A stretch of 64,000 bases of DNA from Girardinichthys multiradiatus (GCF_021462225.1 NC_061797.1:28171093-28235092); one strand, 5' to 3'; positions 10,347 through 23,420 are shown, numbered from the stretch's first letter. Notes: generated by a model from the sequence alone, not told the origin. Made by a program: numbers and translations.

Positions 10347-11755
10347 CCCATGATTCGCTAAAACTGTCTCTATGAAATATGGTATGAAGTACATGGCGGA
10401 TTGAGTACATATGCAAAACTGCAGCCAGTTTTGAAAAAAAGCTAATTTAATTAGAAGGATTCCTGCATGACACAGATTTACTTTGTCAGTTGTGCTTTAG
10501 CAGTAACTCATGTTTCCGAAAACAGACACCATCACAGCAAAAATCTCTTGGTTAACTCTGATACCTGGCAAAGGTCATGAAAATATAAACAAAATGTTCG
10601 TTTTGTTGATTACCACCACAGTCCTGTCAGATCTGCCTATGGGTCACTCACATTAGGTCTAACAGAAACAAAATGTTTAAACTCATGTTTTGTGCAATAA
10701 AATCCTAATTCCTACAGTTATAGTGTAAGTCTCAAGAATTTATGTAGATGAGCACACTGATTAATAGTGGAATGCAAAAGTAAACAGTGTTAGGAGCAGG
10801 GCTGGATGTTGAAGACCAAATGTGCTGGCAAGGGGGCTTGTCCTGGGAAAAGGCTGTCCAAGCCACCCCCTCTATTCCCCTCTGCCCCTGTGTGCAGGAC
10901 TGCAGCTAGTATGGCCTGAGCAGCACAGGGTTAACTGCTCTGCCCAGTCGCAGACATGAAAAAAGTGAAACAATAAAATAATGGCAGTGACTGAATGCTC
11001 AAAGGCAGGGAGCACAGTGGGTGTGAGAGTGTGGGGGTCTCACCATAGGCTCCTGCAGATGTTGCTGGGCTTCTGGGGGTCACACAATCATGCGTATTAG
11101 CATTCCTGATAGAGGGAGCCTGGATTAGGGAGCTGAATGCCTTTCTCAACTCTGTCAGAGTATAAACATGCTAGAGAAGCCAAGAAGAGGCAAAGAAATC
11201 CCAGAAATGTGGCAATGTGGCAAAGAAAGGTGAGAACATAAGTAGTAGAAGAAAGCCAAACTGAAAGAGCAGGCACAATGCAGAAGTTAAAAGAAGAGAG
11301 GATAAAATGAAAAAGAGTAAGACTGACAAAGATTGAGTAAAACTAGTTCGAACAGATAATGACAGTTTAAGAAACAGACAACAACAAGAAATGAAGTGGT
11401 TGATAATGCAATAAGTTTGCATGGGAGTACATATAAAACAAACATTTCTATTTGTAGCTGAATGAGTGAATGAGCAAAGACAAACGGCTTTCTTTCTTCT
11501 TTGTATGGCTGCGTGAGCGAGAGAGGGCAAAAGAGAGAGAGGGAGAGATGAAATAAAAGCCTTTCAGTGTGTATGTATTCTGTCCTGTCCCTTTTTTCCC
11601 AAGACAGAGGCCTGAAGAGGCCTCATATTTCTAGTTGCTGTCAGGTCAGGGTGAGAGGCAGAGACAGCAAGGGACAGCTGTTTTCTGGGATGTAGCCCTT
11701 CCCCACACATGGCCTTTGATCCATTTTGGTTTCTTTGGCCAAACAATCTCCCATC

Positions 11756-11758
<3 letters not shown>
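10347..11758. other. Unique non-coding DNA
   Basis: No gene recognised. 10790-11160 is of mixed base composition and repeat-free. The rest is A-rich on the plus strand. Short minus-strand frames here are not protein-like. Confidence 0.4.
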
Positions 11759-11842
<84 letters not shown>

Positions 11843-11862
11843 TATACATATATATATATATA
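11759..11862. repeat. (TA)n dinucleotide tract
   Basis: About 52 TA units with two CA interruptions near 11837 and 11848. It directly abuts the left inverted repeat of the Tc1-like element at 11863. Confidence 0.97.
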
Positions 11863-12484
11863 CAGTACAGACCAAAGGTTTGGACACACCTTCTCATTCA
11901 AAGAGTTTTCTTTATTTCCATGACTATGAATATTGTAGCTTCACACTGAAGGCATCAAAACTATGAATTAACACATGTGGAATTATATACTGAACAAAAA
12001 AGTGTGAAACAACTGAAAATATGTCTTATATTCTATTTTCAACAGGACAATTACCTCAAAAACACCTCCAGGCTGTGTAAGGGCTATTTGACCAAGAAGG
12101 AGAGTGATGGGGTGCTGCGCCAGATGACCTGGCCTCCAGAGTCACCGGACCTGAACCCAATTGAGATGGTTTGGGTTGAGCTGGACCGCAGAGTGAAGGC
12201 AAAAGGGCCAACAAGTGCTAAGCATCTCTGGGAAGTCCTTCAAGACTGTTGGAAAACCATTTCAGGTGACTACCTCTTGAAGCTCATCAACAGAATGTCA
12301 AGAGTGTGCAGAGCAGTAATCAAAGCAAAAGGTGGCTACTTTGAAGAACCTAGAATATAAGACATATTTTCAGTTGTTTCACACTTTTTTGTGCAGTATA
12401 TAATTCCACATTTGTTAATTCGTAGTTTTGATGCCTTCAATGTGAAGCTACAATATTCATAGTCATGAAAATGAAGAAAACTCT

Positions 12485-12488
<4 letters not shown>
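11863..12488 (+). mobile_element. Internally deleted Tc1-like transposon (D38E type) in (TA)n
   Basis: The left inverted repeat (from 11863, CAGTACAGACCAAAGG...) runs to about 12034. Its inverted counterpart occupies about 12355-12488. The arms match closely for roughly 135 bp. The right arm lacks the outermost 33 bp and breaks off straight into (AT)n. Between the arms only the C-terminal half of the transposase remains, so the 5' half of the gene has been lost by an internal deletion. The element sits in a TA tract, consistent with TA-targeted insertion. Confidence 0.9.
12035..12360 (+). pseudogene. Tc1-like transposase, C-terminal half only
   Basis: About 108 residues, starting at the second catalytic motif (FQQDN, Asp codon 12046-12048) and ending at TAA 12358-12360. 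The third motif SPDLNPIE carries Glu at codon 12163-12165, which gives 38 residues between the two acidic residues. The helix-turn-helix DNA-binding half and the first catalytic Asp are absent. The frame continues upstream into the inverted repeat as meaningless sequence as far as an ATG at 11977. It cannot make an active transposase, but the retained repeats could in principle be acted on by one made elsewhere. Confidence 0.9.

Positions 12489-12545
<57 letters not shown>
12489..12545. repeat. (AT)n dinucleotide tract
   Basis: About 28 AT units. The tract begins exactly where the right inverted repeat of the neighbouring Tc1-like element is cut off. Confidence 0.95.
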
Positions 12546-12548
<3 letters not shown>

Positions 12549-13489
12549 GTATTTATGTGATGGCCTATGTCAAACGAAAGTTAGAACAGTAAGGCACATG
12601 AGCGGTGGCAGAACATGGGACCAACTCTGAAACTTAGGTGGTAAACCAAACTGAGAAGAAACACGAAACCAGAGCTTTGTTATCTTCACCTCTCTTTGTT
12701 TTAGACACGACAAATAATTTCACAGGAATGCAGCTGGGCTGGTCTCTACTGCAATGTATTCAGTTTTGATAATATAATGGAGAGCTGATAAAGAAACCAT
12801 TGTAACACACAAGCTCTTATTATACCTATCTTTTCTCCAAGGACTGTTTCCCCAAGTGTTAAAGGAGTTTTGTTAAGATTATCTTTTTAGTGGGCAAAGA
12901 TTTAAAAGTATCAAATCTTTTTCCACCAAAAACCAATTGATCATTAAACCAGATTTTGGCTGTAAAGTGCTTTAAATAATTGCTTTAAATTACCCATCCA
13001 AGACAGAAAGTTCTGGTGCCTGAATATTGCCAGACTTATGCACTAATTCAGCTGATAAAAATCTCAAATTTATACTAAACAGTCAAAATATTCCTTTGAA
13101 AATGCGATCCACTTTCAATTTCAACCTCTCTTGGTTCAAATTCTACTTCTAGTCTAAAAAAAAACAAAGCCTTACTTTTAATTCTGCTTCACTTCATTAT
13201 GTTATCGCATGCAAGCATATCATTACACTGGTTCAAGCAGAAGAGAATAACAACCAAAAAAGTCCCAGCTCATGAGTCTCACTGCTCCCACGAACAAAAA
13301 ATTATTATCAAAAAATAAAGGAACACGCAGTGACAATAATAGCAAACACAAATTTTTATATTTGACAGTTGAAGCAGGTGAACCTTTGTCCCCATCCAGC
13401 GACTATCCGTCACTCTACAAGTTAATATTTGCTTCTGTCTGCTCATAAATTTGCATTGCATTAGAACCTGACCTAAATGCATTTTTATC
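12546..13489. other. AT-rich non-coding DNA
   Basis: No gene or repeat family recognised. Confidence 0.4.
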
Positions 13490-13930
13490 ACCCAAAGTAA
13501 TTAGCCAAGCATTAGTTGTAAGCGAGAGTGAGAGTCCTACGAGGCTGAATCCTCCCTGAATGGGTGGTGGCTAGCCCAAAGCTGCTTGCAGGATGGCTAT
13601 GGAATAAAGCGGAGCTGGGCCACCAGATAAAAGAGGAAGTAAACATGGCCAGAGTGCTGGCTCTTTAATCTGCTACATTAACTCCAGCACTACAAGAGGA
13701 GGAGCCAGCAAGTAGGCAAACAGCACAGCCACATAAAAGGGGAGTGTCAATGAGGGGGTAATAAGGAAAGACAATGAGTAAACAAGCAGGGGAAGTACAG
13801 GCCCGGTGTGCTAGAAACTCCTTGCTTCTCACTGCCTGACACACACAAAGGCCCCACTGTAATTAGCCACCCCAATAGGTTGTTTAGCATTTGCATATAA
13901 ATGCCCTCACAGGCAAACGCTAAACACACT
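13490..13930. promoter_or_regulatory. Enhancer-like non-coding block
   Basis: Repeat-free block with higher GC than its flanks. It contains TAATTAG at about 13498-13504, a second TAATTAGCC near 13859, CCAAT near 13873 and a perfect POU octamer ATTTGCAT at 13889-13896. Such clusters mark developmental enhancers in vertebrates. Conservation was not testable here. Confidence 0.28.
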
Positions 13931-16239
13931 GACACAAGCCATGCCAAAAACAGACGTTCGCCACACCTCTGCCCCTCCAGGAGGTCTCAGGGGCCCACTT
14001 ATGCAGGAGATGCCCCCTCCCTCCATCCCATGCTTGTACCCACTACAGGCAAGCTGGCATCTATTTAAAAAAAAAGGCAAGGCACACCAGAGTGCGACCG
14101 CTCAGTTCTTGTTTCTAAAGGGATTGTGAAACACTGCAGCCAGGCTTCCTGTTGAAGGCCCACATACCCATTTGTCATGTGAAAGTGCGTTTTCCCAGAC
14201 CACACGCTGCAACGAGACAGTGCAGGTGGCAGTCTGTTGTTTTATATATCTGTATAAAAATCTAAGAGGAATATAGTATAGCACTCACATAGATTTGAAG
14301 GCCTACAACCAAATAACTGTGCAAGTTTGCGAGTGTGCATAATGAGTAGAGCAAGGGTTCTCCAGACAGCGTGAGACATAAATGTTAGGTGTTGATCAGG
14401 AATAAAACATAACGGCCTGTTTAATTGCACCCCACCAGGTAAAAAAGGAGAAGACCAAGATGACAGCTGTAACCAGTAACCAATGTATTACTGTGTTTAA
14501 CTGCTGTGTATATTTTAGGATTCATCAGCCTCATCTTGTCTGTTGTTTTCATGAGTGAAACATATGAAAACCTGAAGAAAGGAAGGAAGTGATGAAACAG
14601 GTGCCTGCCCTCCCCCTTCCCTGACCAGCTCCTCTTTCTTTCTTCTCCCTCCTCCAAAACCCAGATTCCCTCCTATGTAAACAAAATCTGTGTCATCCCC
14701 ACACTTGTCCTGCTCCTAGCACCGCTAGGAGTGAGAGAGTGTGGAGCTCCTGCAGCATACGAGGGCTGCTTCCTGTGTTAATCCTCAGCACAGAGAGCAA
14801 CTTTACCGGTAGGCTCTGCTAGCTTGCAGTAAGGTCTCTCTGAGCTCTGCTTTTGGCACAGGAAGACCACAGAACGAAAAGCTATCGTTTGGTGCCACCG
14901 ACCACAAAGCTAAAGCTAAACACTCAATTCTCACCTGCCGTGTGGCCGGTTGTTCCTCGTCAGGGCATGATCCGACATGAGGAAACACCTGGCTGAAACA
15001 AAAAAGCAATCTGTAAGAGGAGCCTTTATTTTTTACACCTCCTCCGACGGAAAGCTTGTCCAAGATATAAGGACAACTAAATTCAGAAAAACACATATGG
15101 TTCAATAAACACACACAAAACATGTTTTTTTTTTTTTCTGCTGGTTCTAAGCTAACTACAATGGTTCAAGATGGAAGAAAAAAGTGATTCTAAGCGAGTG
15201 TGTAATGATAGCAGAGAGGAAGTAAAAAGCAGGGCATATCTGGTCAAAAGATTGGCACTCAGCAAGCGAAGAGAGGAGAGAAACTGTTGAAACAGCTAGT
15301 ATCCGTTTTAAGCCTCGCTCTTACCTCAGGTTGACTTCCTATGTGTGGTCACTATGCGGATTGTTTTATCGCTTCGCTCAACAATGCATATACACCAGTT
15401 GTTACCACCTGGGTAAAACTGAAATGTCAAATGTTGAGCTTTGTTAGAAAATGTCGCCTTTAACCAAAACTGAGCCACAGCAGGCCGGTGGCGATGCAGC
15501 AGGTGATACAAGGGATGCTTTAAACTCAAGCCACCATAATAAATGTGCATAACGCTTTCTTAGGCACCTATTAGATTCCTTATTCAGCAGAAAGAAAAAA
15601 AAATAATAATAAATGTCTAGGCAAGCCTGGGGATCTCATCCTCATTCATTAAACAGTAGGGGGGAAATGAACGCCATGGTGACCAGACGATGAAGATGAC
15701 ATCACAAAGCAGAGGTCACCAGTCTGTTGAGACCGTCTAGCCCTCAGTCAGCCCCTTGGGACCTCCCTCACCCCCTCTAGCCTACTGGTCCCACCTAGGC
15801 TCTGTGGTGCTGAACATCAGACTGAAAATTGTCAAGGAGAGCAGTGTGTCATATATTTATTCATTAATTTTAATGAGCTATCAGCTATAGAATGAACTAC
15901 AGCAACTGGATAAATATATACATATAATTTTAAATAAATTTATTTTTTTGCAGAGACGATGAGAGAATGCCTCATCCTCCTCCTCAGGCTACATACACAA
16001 ATAACTGGTTTTTTGCTGTTGCTGTGTGGGAGCCTCCTCCTCTTTAATCAATTTATTATGAGGAACTGAAGTCCTTATGTTGGTTCATTTAACACAGGGA
16101 AAATGAGAAACAACATTTGTCTGTGGTACAGAGGGACCTAGTGTAAAAACCAAGCACGCTTTATGAGGAAAAATAAAAACCAAGAGAGGTTAGGAGGAGA
16201 GACAGAGGCACACATGGTGGAAAGACCCCCCTTCTCAGT
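13931..16239. other. Unique non-coding DNA
   Basis: No gene recognised. A T-run lies at about 15125-15138. 14640-14960 and 15640-15830 are of mixed composition. Minus-strand frames near 14803-15123 do not look protein-like. Confidence 0.4.
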
Positions 16240-16520
16240 ATAACATAAAGGTGTAATAATGTGGCTTTGAGGAAATACGGCTTTAATTGCAGCAGGGCGT
16301 AACATTTAATGCGGCCTGTATGACACCTGGCAAAAATGGTTTACGCTCTGGACGGTGCCAATTATATTTTGGCCAATGAGGAATCTTTCATAAATCCACC
16401 AACATGCTCACTGCAAGCGCTTAGATGCTTATTTGACAAGATGAGATGGGGCGGGATGGCGACAGGCGCACATGCAGTATATCTTCTTTTTAATTACAAT
16501 GTCTGCAGAGGTGGAACTCT
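16240..16520. promoter_or_regulatory. Enhancer-like non-coding block
   Basis: Dense homeodomain-type half sites (CTTTAATTGCAGC near 16280, ATTTAATGCGG near 16305, TTTAATTACAATG near 16490) in a repeat-free block with an E-box-like CACCTG at 16324-16329. It looks like constrained regulatory sequence, but this is motif-based inference only. Confidence 0.25.
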
Positions 16521-17365
16521 GCTATAAACAATCATCTGTGCAATCAGAAGCAATAGCGCCAACTCTCAGCCTTATAGAAGCTCATTCTGAAACTGAAAAA
16601 CTGGATTATTTGGAGAATGTTTGTCTTATTGGTCCAATGCTGTTTTTTTAAATACATTTTTACATTATTCACAGACATCAACAGATTAAAGCTGAGACGT
16701 CCAAATCTGCAGGTTATCTTTCATAGCAGCAGGACATACTCATTCGATTAAATAATGTCGATCGGGTGGTGGTGTTGGTCAGATCAGCCTAGATATTTAC
16801 AGGCATTAATGAGAGCTAGATGCACTTCATTGAATATATACACAGTTATTTGCACCAGGTTTTTTTAAGATGTCTTTTTCAAGACTGCAGATGCTGTCAG
16901 GACCCTCACATCTACAGTCTCATCTATTATAGTCTTGCACAATTTTCTCTGATTATGTGCAATCTCTGTCTGCTACAGAGGCAAATAAAAGGAACTAAAA
17001 CGCTGTTCAGATGTGTGCACGTCTCAAAAAGACTCCTCTATGTGAACCTATTCTCTAAAGAGCCTAACCTAAAATGAGTAATAAAGGCATATAATAGTGA
17101 ACACAAGGATGTACAGTATATGTAGTCATGCAGTGCTTATTCACTGCACACTGACGCAAGGAAAAAGAGAAAAAATAAAGCAGCTGAAGCTGAAAAAGAG
17201 CTCACTTCCGAGGACTATGGAGGCTGCAGCACTTAGAGGCCATTTTATTGCTTTGCTGTGGTCAAGTGAGGTGCACCGAACTCAATTCCACCACAACAAT
17301 GGGAAAGAGGGCCGCAGAGACAAAAGAGGGCTATCCTTGCTTCTTAACCCCTTCGCTGCTAGCAG
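16521..17365. other. Non-coding DNA
   Basis: No gene or repeat family recognised. The plus-strand frames spanning 16820-17077 and 17097 onward lack recognisable domains. Confidence 0.4.
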
Positions 17366-17473
17366 ATCAGTGGCCTACGACACTGAGCCAACAGCATCAG
17401 ACGCCTCAGGGGAAGATAGTAGAGCGACAGCCCGTCCTGCAGCATCTACCTGCCTTATTACAGCAGCTCCAAG
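17366..17473 (+). other. Possible internal coding exon (Gln-rich, unrecognised)
   Basis: A 108-bp stretch lies between a pyrimidine-rich acceptor (CTTCGCTGCTAGCAG, AG at 17364-17365) and a donor CCAAG|GTACAC (GT at 17474-17475). One frame through it reads as a Gln/Leu-rich peptide containing QQHQTPQGK and LPALLQQLQ. A second frame is also open through the same bases, which lowers the evidential value. I do not recognise the protein and see no flanking exon to join it to. Confidence 0.18.
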
Positions 17474-18068
17474 GTACACATAACTAGAACTGGTTATTTT
17501 TTTACAAAGTTAAAATAAATAGGGAACACAAATCTTAAAATAATCTATAAATATTTAGTGCAGATCTGTTTTGTTTTTCTGTCCAGTCAGACAGCACCTC
17601 AGCTCTGCTTCACACCAAAACACACTGTAGACCTTCTCTACATCTCTCCTTATGTGGCTCTCCCTCTCTCCTTTTCTCTGCTCAAACAGGGTACTACCCA
17701 TTTGCAAGTGAATAACTCTTTTTGTTAAGATTTGTGTGCGTGTGTTTAAGGAAAAAAATGGGGAAGAGGGTGAGTAAGAAGGAGGAGTGTTCCTGCCATC
17801 GCTCTTTTCTTCTCTCTATAACCCTGGGGAGGATAAGCTCTGAGGTACACAGAGAGGAAGTGCCACAGACCTGCTGGGGTCCAGCACATCCCAGCAGTGC
17901 ATTCCTGCAACCGTGGCCCATCAGACACACAGAGACCAAGTGATACTGAACCATAACAACCAAAATCGCTTAGATGAGTTTGAATTGGCAAATGTGAAGT
18001 CAAAATTCAGCTCTGGCCTGGATAGCAAAACAAAAACAATAACAACCCTCCTACCAAGCAATAATACA
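17474..18068. other. Non-coding DNA
   Basis: No gene recognised. It leads into the long ATCT tract. Confidence 0.4.
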
Positions 18069-18224
<156 letters not shown>

Positions 18225-20070
18225 GCCTCATTGTAAATAATAAGGATGCACACTAAATAAATAAATAAAAACAACAAAATTAAATCTTATTATTAATATT
18301 TTTAAGAGTTCTTTCAAAAACGGCCAAACTGAAATATTATAATTGTAAACAGAAACACCACACACCCATAAGTACATACACAAACCATGATGCAGCATCA
18401 TCTGCCAAAAATGTAAACTTACATGTTATAGGGATAATTTAAAAAGCACAGAAAATCTGGAATCTGGCTGTAATGACCTGCTTCTTCTTCAAATCATTTT
18501 CCACTTCCTTTGTATTAACAACAATTGTTTTTATTCAGTGAGTTGAACTTTTGAGTTTCAGACGAAGAACACTATGTTTTTCTTAAAATGTAAAAATCCA
18601 AATAATTTTTAAAATCCATAAAGCAACAGATAATATGAAGCGTGAAAGCAGGGGTAGTGCAGCTGAGGCAGCGTCAATTTGTTAAAGCTGTCACTCCCTC
18701 AAACAGCCATGCGCGCGCTCACACACACGTTTTGGTTACACAATGCAGATTTCACAGACACAGATAAACAATGCGAGGGCAGTTATCACTCCACAGAGCA
18801 CAGTAATGCAGAGGAAGAGGAAGAGCATGACAAAGAAACAGGGGGAGGACAAAAAAGATGGCGTGTGTGTCGTCAGAGTCACAGGCCAGAGGGGCCCGCA
18901 CATTGTTCCGCAGCTTGGCGTAGGGAGAAAAAAGCGACCTGGCCAGCTTCTGTCTAAGCGTCCTCCATGTTTTATGCATTCTGTCCTTTGTGATGATAAG
19001 CGCCAGTGCGGAGGGTGGAATGTTGGCCTCCAGGGTCCAGAAAGAAGGGTGGGCTTTTGAGGAACAGCATGGGGGTAGGGGTGGGAGGGTGGCCGGGGTA
19101 CAGCTCCGTTTTAATTTTGCAGCCCTCAGAGTGCTTGCGGTCATCCCTGCCTGGCCCGCATGTGGGCACATGTAGTTTCTGCAGACACATCCCTGAACAC
19201 GAGAGTTAACTGCCGCTCCTGCTGCTTCGAACAGGATAGAGTCAGCACCCTTTTCTACCTCAACACACACACACACTCACACATTTTTACAAAACTGACA
19301 GTCATGGATAGGCATGTATCACACAGGTCTTTGACTCAGTCAGCACAGCAACATAGAAAAACAAAAGAGTATATCAATGTTATAATAGTGGTATCTATCA
19401 AAAAGCTCAGTTTGCTAGCAAACTAACAAATTTATTACCAAAGTAACTGTCAACTCAAGGACACACAGGCATATTATAATCTGTTTTTGTGACTGCAGCT
19501 GCTTTAATTCATTGTTAGAAAAAATTGCATTTTTTAAAATAAGTATTTCAAACATTATTCAGCCTTGTTCTGTCACCTCGACACTATCCAAGAGTGAAGG
19601 GGAGAGACAAAAAAGAAACCATATTTTGCTTTTAATCTGAAGCTATTTTTTCTCATTATGACTAGTAGACAATTAGACCTATGCTGCTGCATGCCACCTA
19701 AATTCAGCTGTTCTCTGTAAACTTGCCAAAAATATTGATTAAAACCGAACTGTAATGACAAGACCTTGACGAAGAACAATCAAAAGCAATATGATTTATT
19801 TAGAATGCTGCTATACATATTAATCTGGATGCTGCTGCTGCACACACACACACACACACACACAGGCTGTGACACATGCGCATCTTGCGCATCTTCTCAG
19901 TCATAAATCTAGTCTACCACAATGATTTAACCAAGATTGTTAACACGATAACATGTTGTGAAAGAGCAAACCACAAGAAACCCCGCCAACTTCGCTTCAA
20001 AAAGATAAAAGACAGACAGTGGGGAGGAAAAAAAGAGGCGAACTTTAAAGAAAACAAGGAGGAGGAATTT
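18225..20070. other. Unique non-coding DNA with (CA)12
   Basis: 19841-19864 is a (CA)12 tract. 18640-19230 has mixed composition and could be constrained sequence. Overlapping frames are open on both strands there, but none resembles a known protein. Confidence 0.4.
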
Positions 20071-20091
20071 GGGGGGGGGGGGGGGGGGGGG
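20071..20091. repeat. G21 homopolymer
   Basis: Twenty-one consecutive G residues on the plus strand. The tract could form G-quadruplex or triplex structures and is also prone to length error in assemblies. Confidence 0.95.
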
Positions 20092-22733
20092 TGCTCTCTG
20101 CGGATAAAGAGGACACTCTGGACTGCTGGGATTAAAGATCAGGTGCAGGATTCATTCACACTGTAAGCATGCCTGCACACACACACCTGACCATCACATC
20201 TTTCCCACTCAGTGTTGAGCCAGGACCACCATCACACTCCCTATCTCCCCCACCCGGCTCCACACCCAGCACCTTGAGCCCTTTCTGATAGCCATGACGG
20301 ATATCTTCTGGACAGAGTTGCAACATTACTGGAAGAATTGGTCATATTGAAAAGCATCAGAAGAAAACCCCATCATCCATGTCTGTCCGCTGCACTCATC
20401 TAAACATCCGTACGGTTAATGGTGGACACAAGACGTCTGGTGTTGATTTCAGGTTTCAGAGAATACACACTCTGCACAATTACAGACATATCTATAAAGA
20501 TGTTTCTTGGAGAAGGGAAATTAATTGGATTGACATTAGTTTATTTAGGGAAAATTGAAATAAATAAGAAAGCAAATTAGTGAATTATAATAATTGTGTC
20601 AATAAGCAGAAAACCACTATTAATTTCTCCTCTGTGCATATCTGCATGCAGTTTTTCAAACCTATCACTGCCTCTGTGCTCAATATTCCATGCATGTTCC
20701 CAGTCAGCTCCTCACCCAAAGAGGGCTCCCTCTGACCGAAGACGTGGCACCGATTTCCCCCCACAGTGCCACATCTCGAACACGGAGAGGTGGGAGTTAA
20801 GGAAGGGGAAATATGCAGAGATGCCAAGAATAAGATGGGAAGAACGAGACACACCAGTGTGTAGAGGCGAAGGGGTTATGACAGCCAGAGGCGCTATCTC
20901 TCCTTTCTCTGCTTTTCCACCACCCCCCCAACCCACCTCCGCCTCACGCCAAACCATAAAGCAAGCCAATCCGTGACGACTGCGGCTCCCCCTTCATCTC
21001 ATTTACCCAACTGCTGGACGCTCTATTTTCACCCATACAGACAAATGACATCTGAATTTTCTGAATATACCTCTCATCAAATGTTGCCACAGACGTGGGT
21101 CAAGTGCAAACAGTGGACAACGCAGAATCAATGGCTACTGGACGTCTCTGCACAGACAACTGCAATCATACAACATCAACACAATAACCACGTTCTCCCC
21201 ACGAAACGCAATGATAACATATCACACCTGCACATTGATGCAGCTACTAAATGCAGAACACAAAGCTCATAGTCATGTCGATCAAAATTTAAAAAAAATT
21301 ATCACATGTGATTTATATAGCATGTACAAAAATGTAAGATATCTGCAATCATGACTTCATGTAAAATAAACTAAATAAATAATTAAAACAAACAATAAAA
21401 AAAAATTACCCAAATGAAAGGGAAACCTGCAAGAGCAACCACTTCCTTTTTTCCTCTGATTAAAATATAACAAAATGTTGTTAAATAATATTTAATTCAA
21501 AAATGACTACAATAAAAAATATGTCATTAAAAAGGCAATAATGACTGAAACAAACTTGTTTTGAAATACATATATTTTTTAAAGACCACACTGTCTGATT
21601 GGAATATAGTAAAAAAAAAAAAAAAAAAAGAGTCAGAGTTGAAGATTTGAGAACTGCAGCCACCAACACCAAAAAGAACCCCTGACTGAATTTTGTGAAA
21701 TGGAAATACATGAGAAAAAAAAGGCTGTGACTTTCCAATACCTTTTCCTGGAACTGTTATAATTAAACATAAATATGAGAATAAGGCAAGACTGGAAAAA
21801 AAAAAACAGACAGGTGCAATGACAGTAAACATTTTCTGCTGTCTTTGTTTTGTAACAGAAGAGGGAGAGAAAAAGGAGGAGGAGGAGGAGAGGAGTGTTT
21901 TACTGTCAAACGGTGCAGGAAGGGAGATTATTGGTGTTTTTTTTGTCATAGCAGCCTTCCTGTCCTACTAGAAGTTTCTGATCACAGCAATCTGAAATTA
22001 CCTCTGCAGGAAAATAAAACGGTGATGTATAAACCAGTGTAAGAAAAAACAAAAAAGGCAGAAGTAAATTTTGAGAAGTAATTTGAAATTGTGAATGTTT
22101 CTCAAGAAAGCCAGTTTCTTGATTTCCTTATACTGCTATCTCCTGTATTAAAAGTAGAGATCTGTTTACCTGACCTCTTCCTCTATGGCCTATGGCTATC
22201 TGACCTCTCTGCTCTGCCACCCTAACAGCCCTCCCCTCCCCTCCTCTTCATCTGTAGATGTGTTCCTCTCCCTGCTTGGCAATTAATTTTATTAAAGCCG
22301 TTCCATTTTTTTTTCCTATCATTTTTAAATAAAGCAAAAGCCTTAATCCTGCACATTGTGACAACAGTGAGGCCTCGTTCTGCGTTCTCCTCACTCCAAA
22401 AATAATAATGAAAAGAACAAACCAACAGCAACTCAGATCAGATCAGCCTTTTTTTCTCCCAGCCAGACCCAACTCTCTCCCCATTATCCTCTCGGCTGTT
22501 TGCGAGGGGGTTTCCTCTCTCTTTTTTTATCTCTGCTCTCACTCCATGACCCTTGTTCCCCTCTGTTTCTTGCTGTCTGACCTAACCCCCCACCCCCACC
22601 CCCAGACCCCTTGCACTCCCCACAAACACACTCACAACTGCCACCCCCCACCACCATCCCACTCCCTTCACCCTTCAAGCTTTCCCCCTAACAGTGCTCA
22701 TATCCTACCACTGTCTCTGCTCATCGCAAAACG
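20092..22733. other. Unique non-coding DNA
   Basis: No gene recognised. 20160-20460 and 20650-21000 are repeat-free and of mixed composition. A19 lies near 21610-21628. 22440-22700 is strongly pyrimidine-rich on the plus strand. Confidence 0.4.
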
Positions 22734-22761
22734 TTTTCCCCATATATATATATGGGGAAAA
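22734..22761. repeat. 28-bp perfect palindrome
   Basis: TTTTCCCC, then six AT units, then GGGGAAAA: a perfect inverted repeat able to form a cruciform. It may be a transposon footprint or an expanded AT core between inverted arms. Confidence 0.8.
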
Positions 22762-22989
22762 ATGCATTTTTGCTTTTTTAAAAACTGACAGTATTTAGAT
22801 AAATTCTTTCCAAAAACACAATTCTGACACTACCATAATGGAGATTTTTTTGCCTTGCAATTACTTATATACTCTGATTAATTTTTGAGAGTTACTGCCA
22901 AAAAAGGCCTCATTCGCATTGCTGTTAGTTTATTTTTATAATGGCAATCGTTCTGATTTTGCGTTTAGACATTTTGTTCTTACATCAAC
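22762..22989. other. AT-rich non-coding DNA
   Basis: Short AT-rich stretch before the CpG-rich region. No feature recognised. Confidence 0.4.
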
Positions 22990-23379
22990 TGATGCTGTAA
23001 CTGAAAGCGACCCGCGGATGCAACTTGGAAGACCATCTAAAGTTTCCGGTTGCAACCGTGCATTAATTATAACATCCTAAGGTCAGATGTAGTAGCTATA
23101 GGGCAGTGTTTTGCTTTCTTTCCAGGAGAAAGAAATGTTCTCTGGAAGTCACACTCGGTAGCCGAGTACAGTTCCAGGCAGCAGAGCCAGCCTTCCTGTC
23201 TCTTCCCTGAACCCATTTGTCTGATCCCTCGTCACGCAGCTCCAACTCGCAAGGTTGTCCGTGTGCGGGGTCCTGCTGATCCGCTCCTGTCACGCAGGAG
23301 ACCTGGTGCTCCGGTTTTTCTCCCAACCCCATCAACAACACCAACACCACATTCAACTCAATGCCGAGCCCCCCTCATG

Positions 23380-23383
<4 letters not shown>

Positions 23384-23419
<36 letters not shown>
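23384..23419. repeat. (CA)n microsatellite
   Basis: About 17 CA units inside the CpG-rich region. Confidence 0.95.

Positions 23420-23420
<1 letters not shown>

Noticed and set aside
11564..11966. Apparent poly Tyr-Ile proteins on both strands
   Set aside because: Translation of the (TA)n tract and its flanks; no coding signal.
20885..20905. CTCF site near AGAGGCGCTATC
   Set aside because: It lacks two bases of the G-run in the core, so it does not fit the motif.
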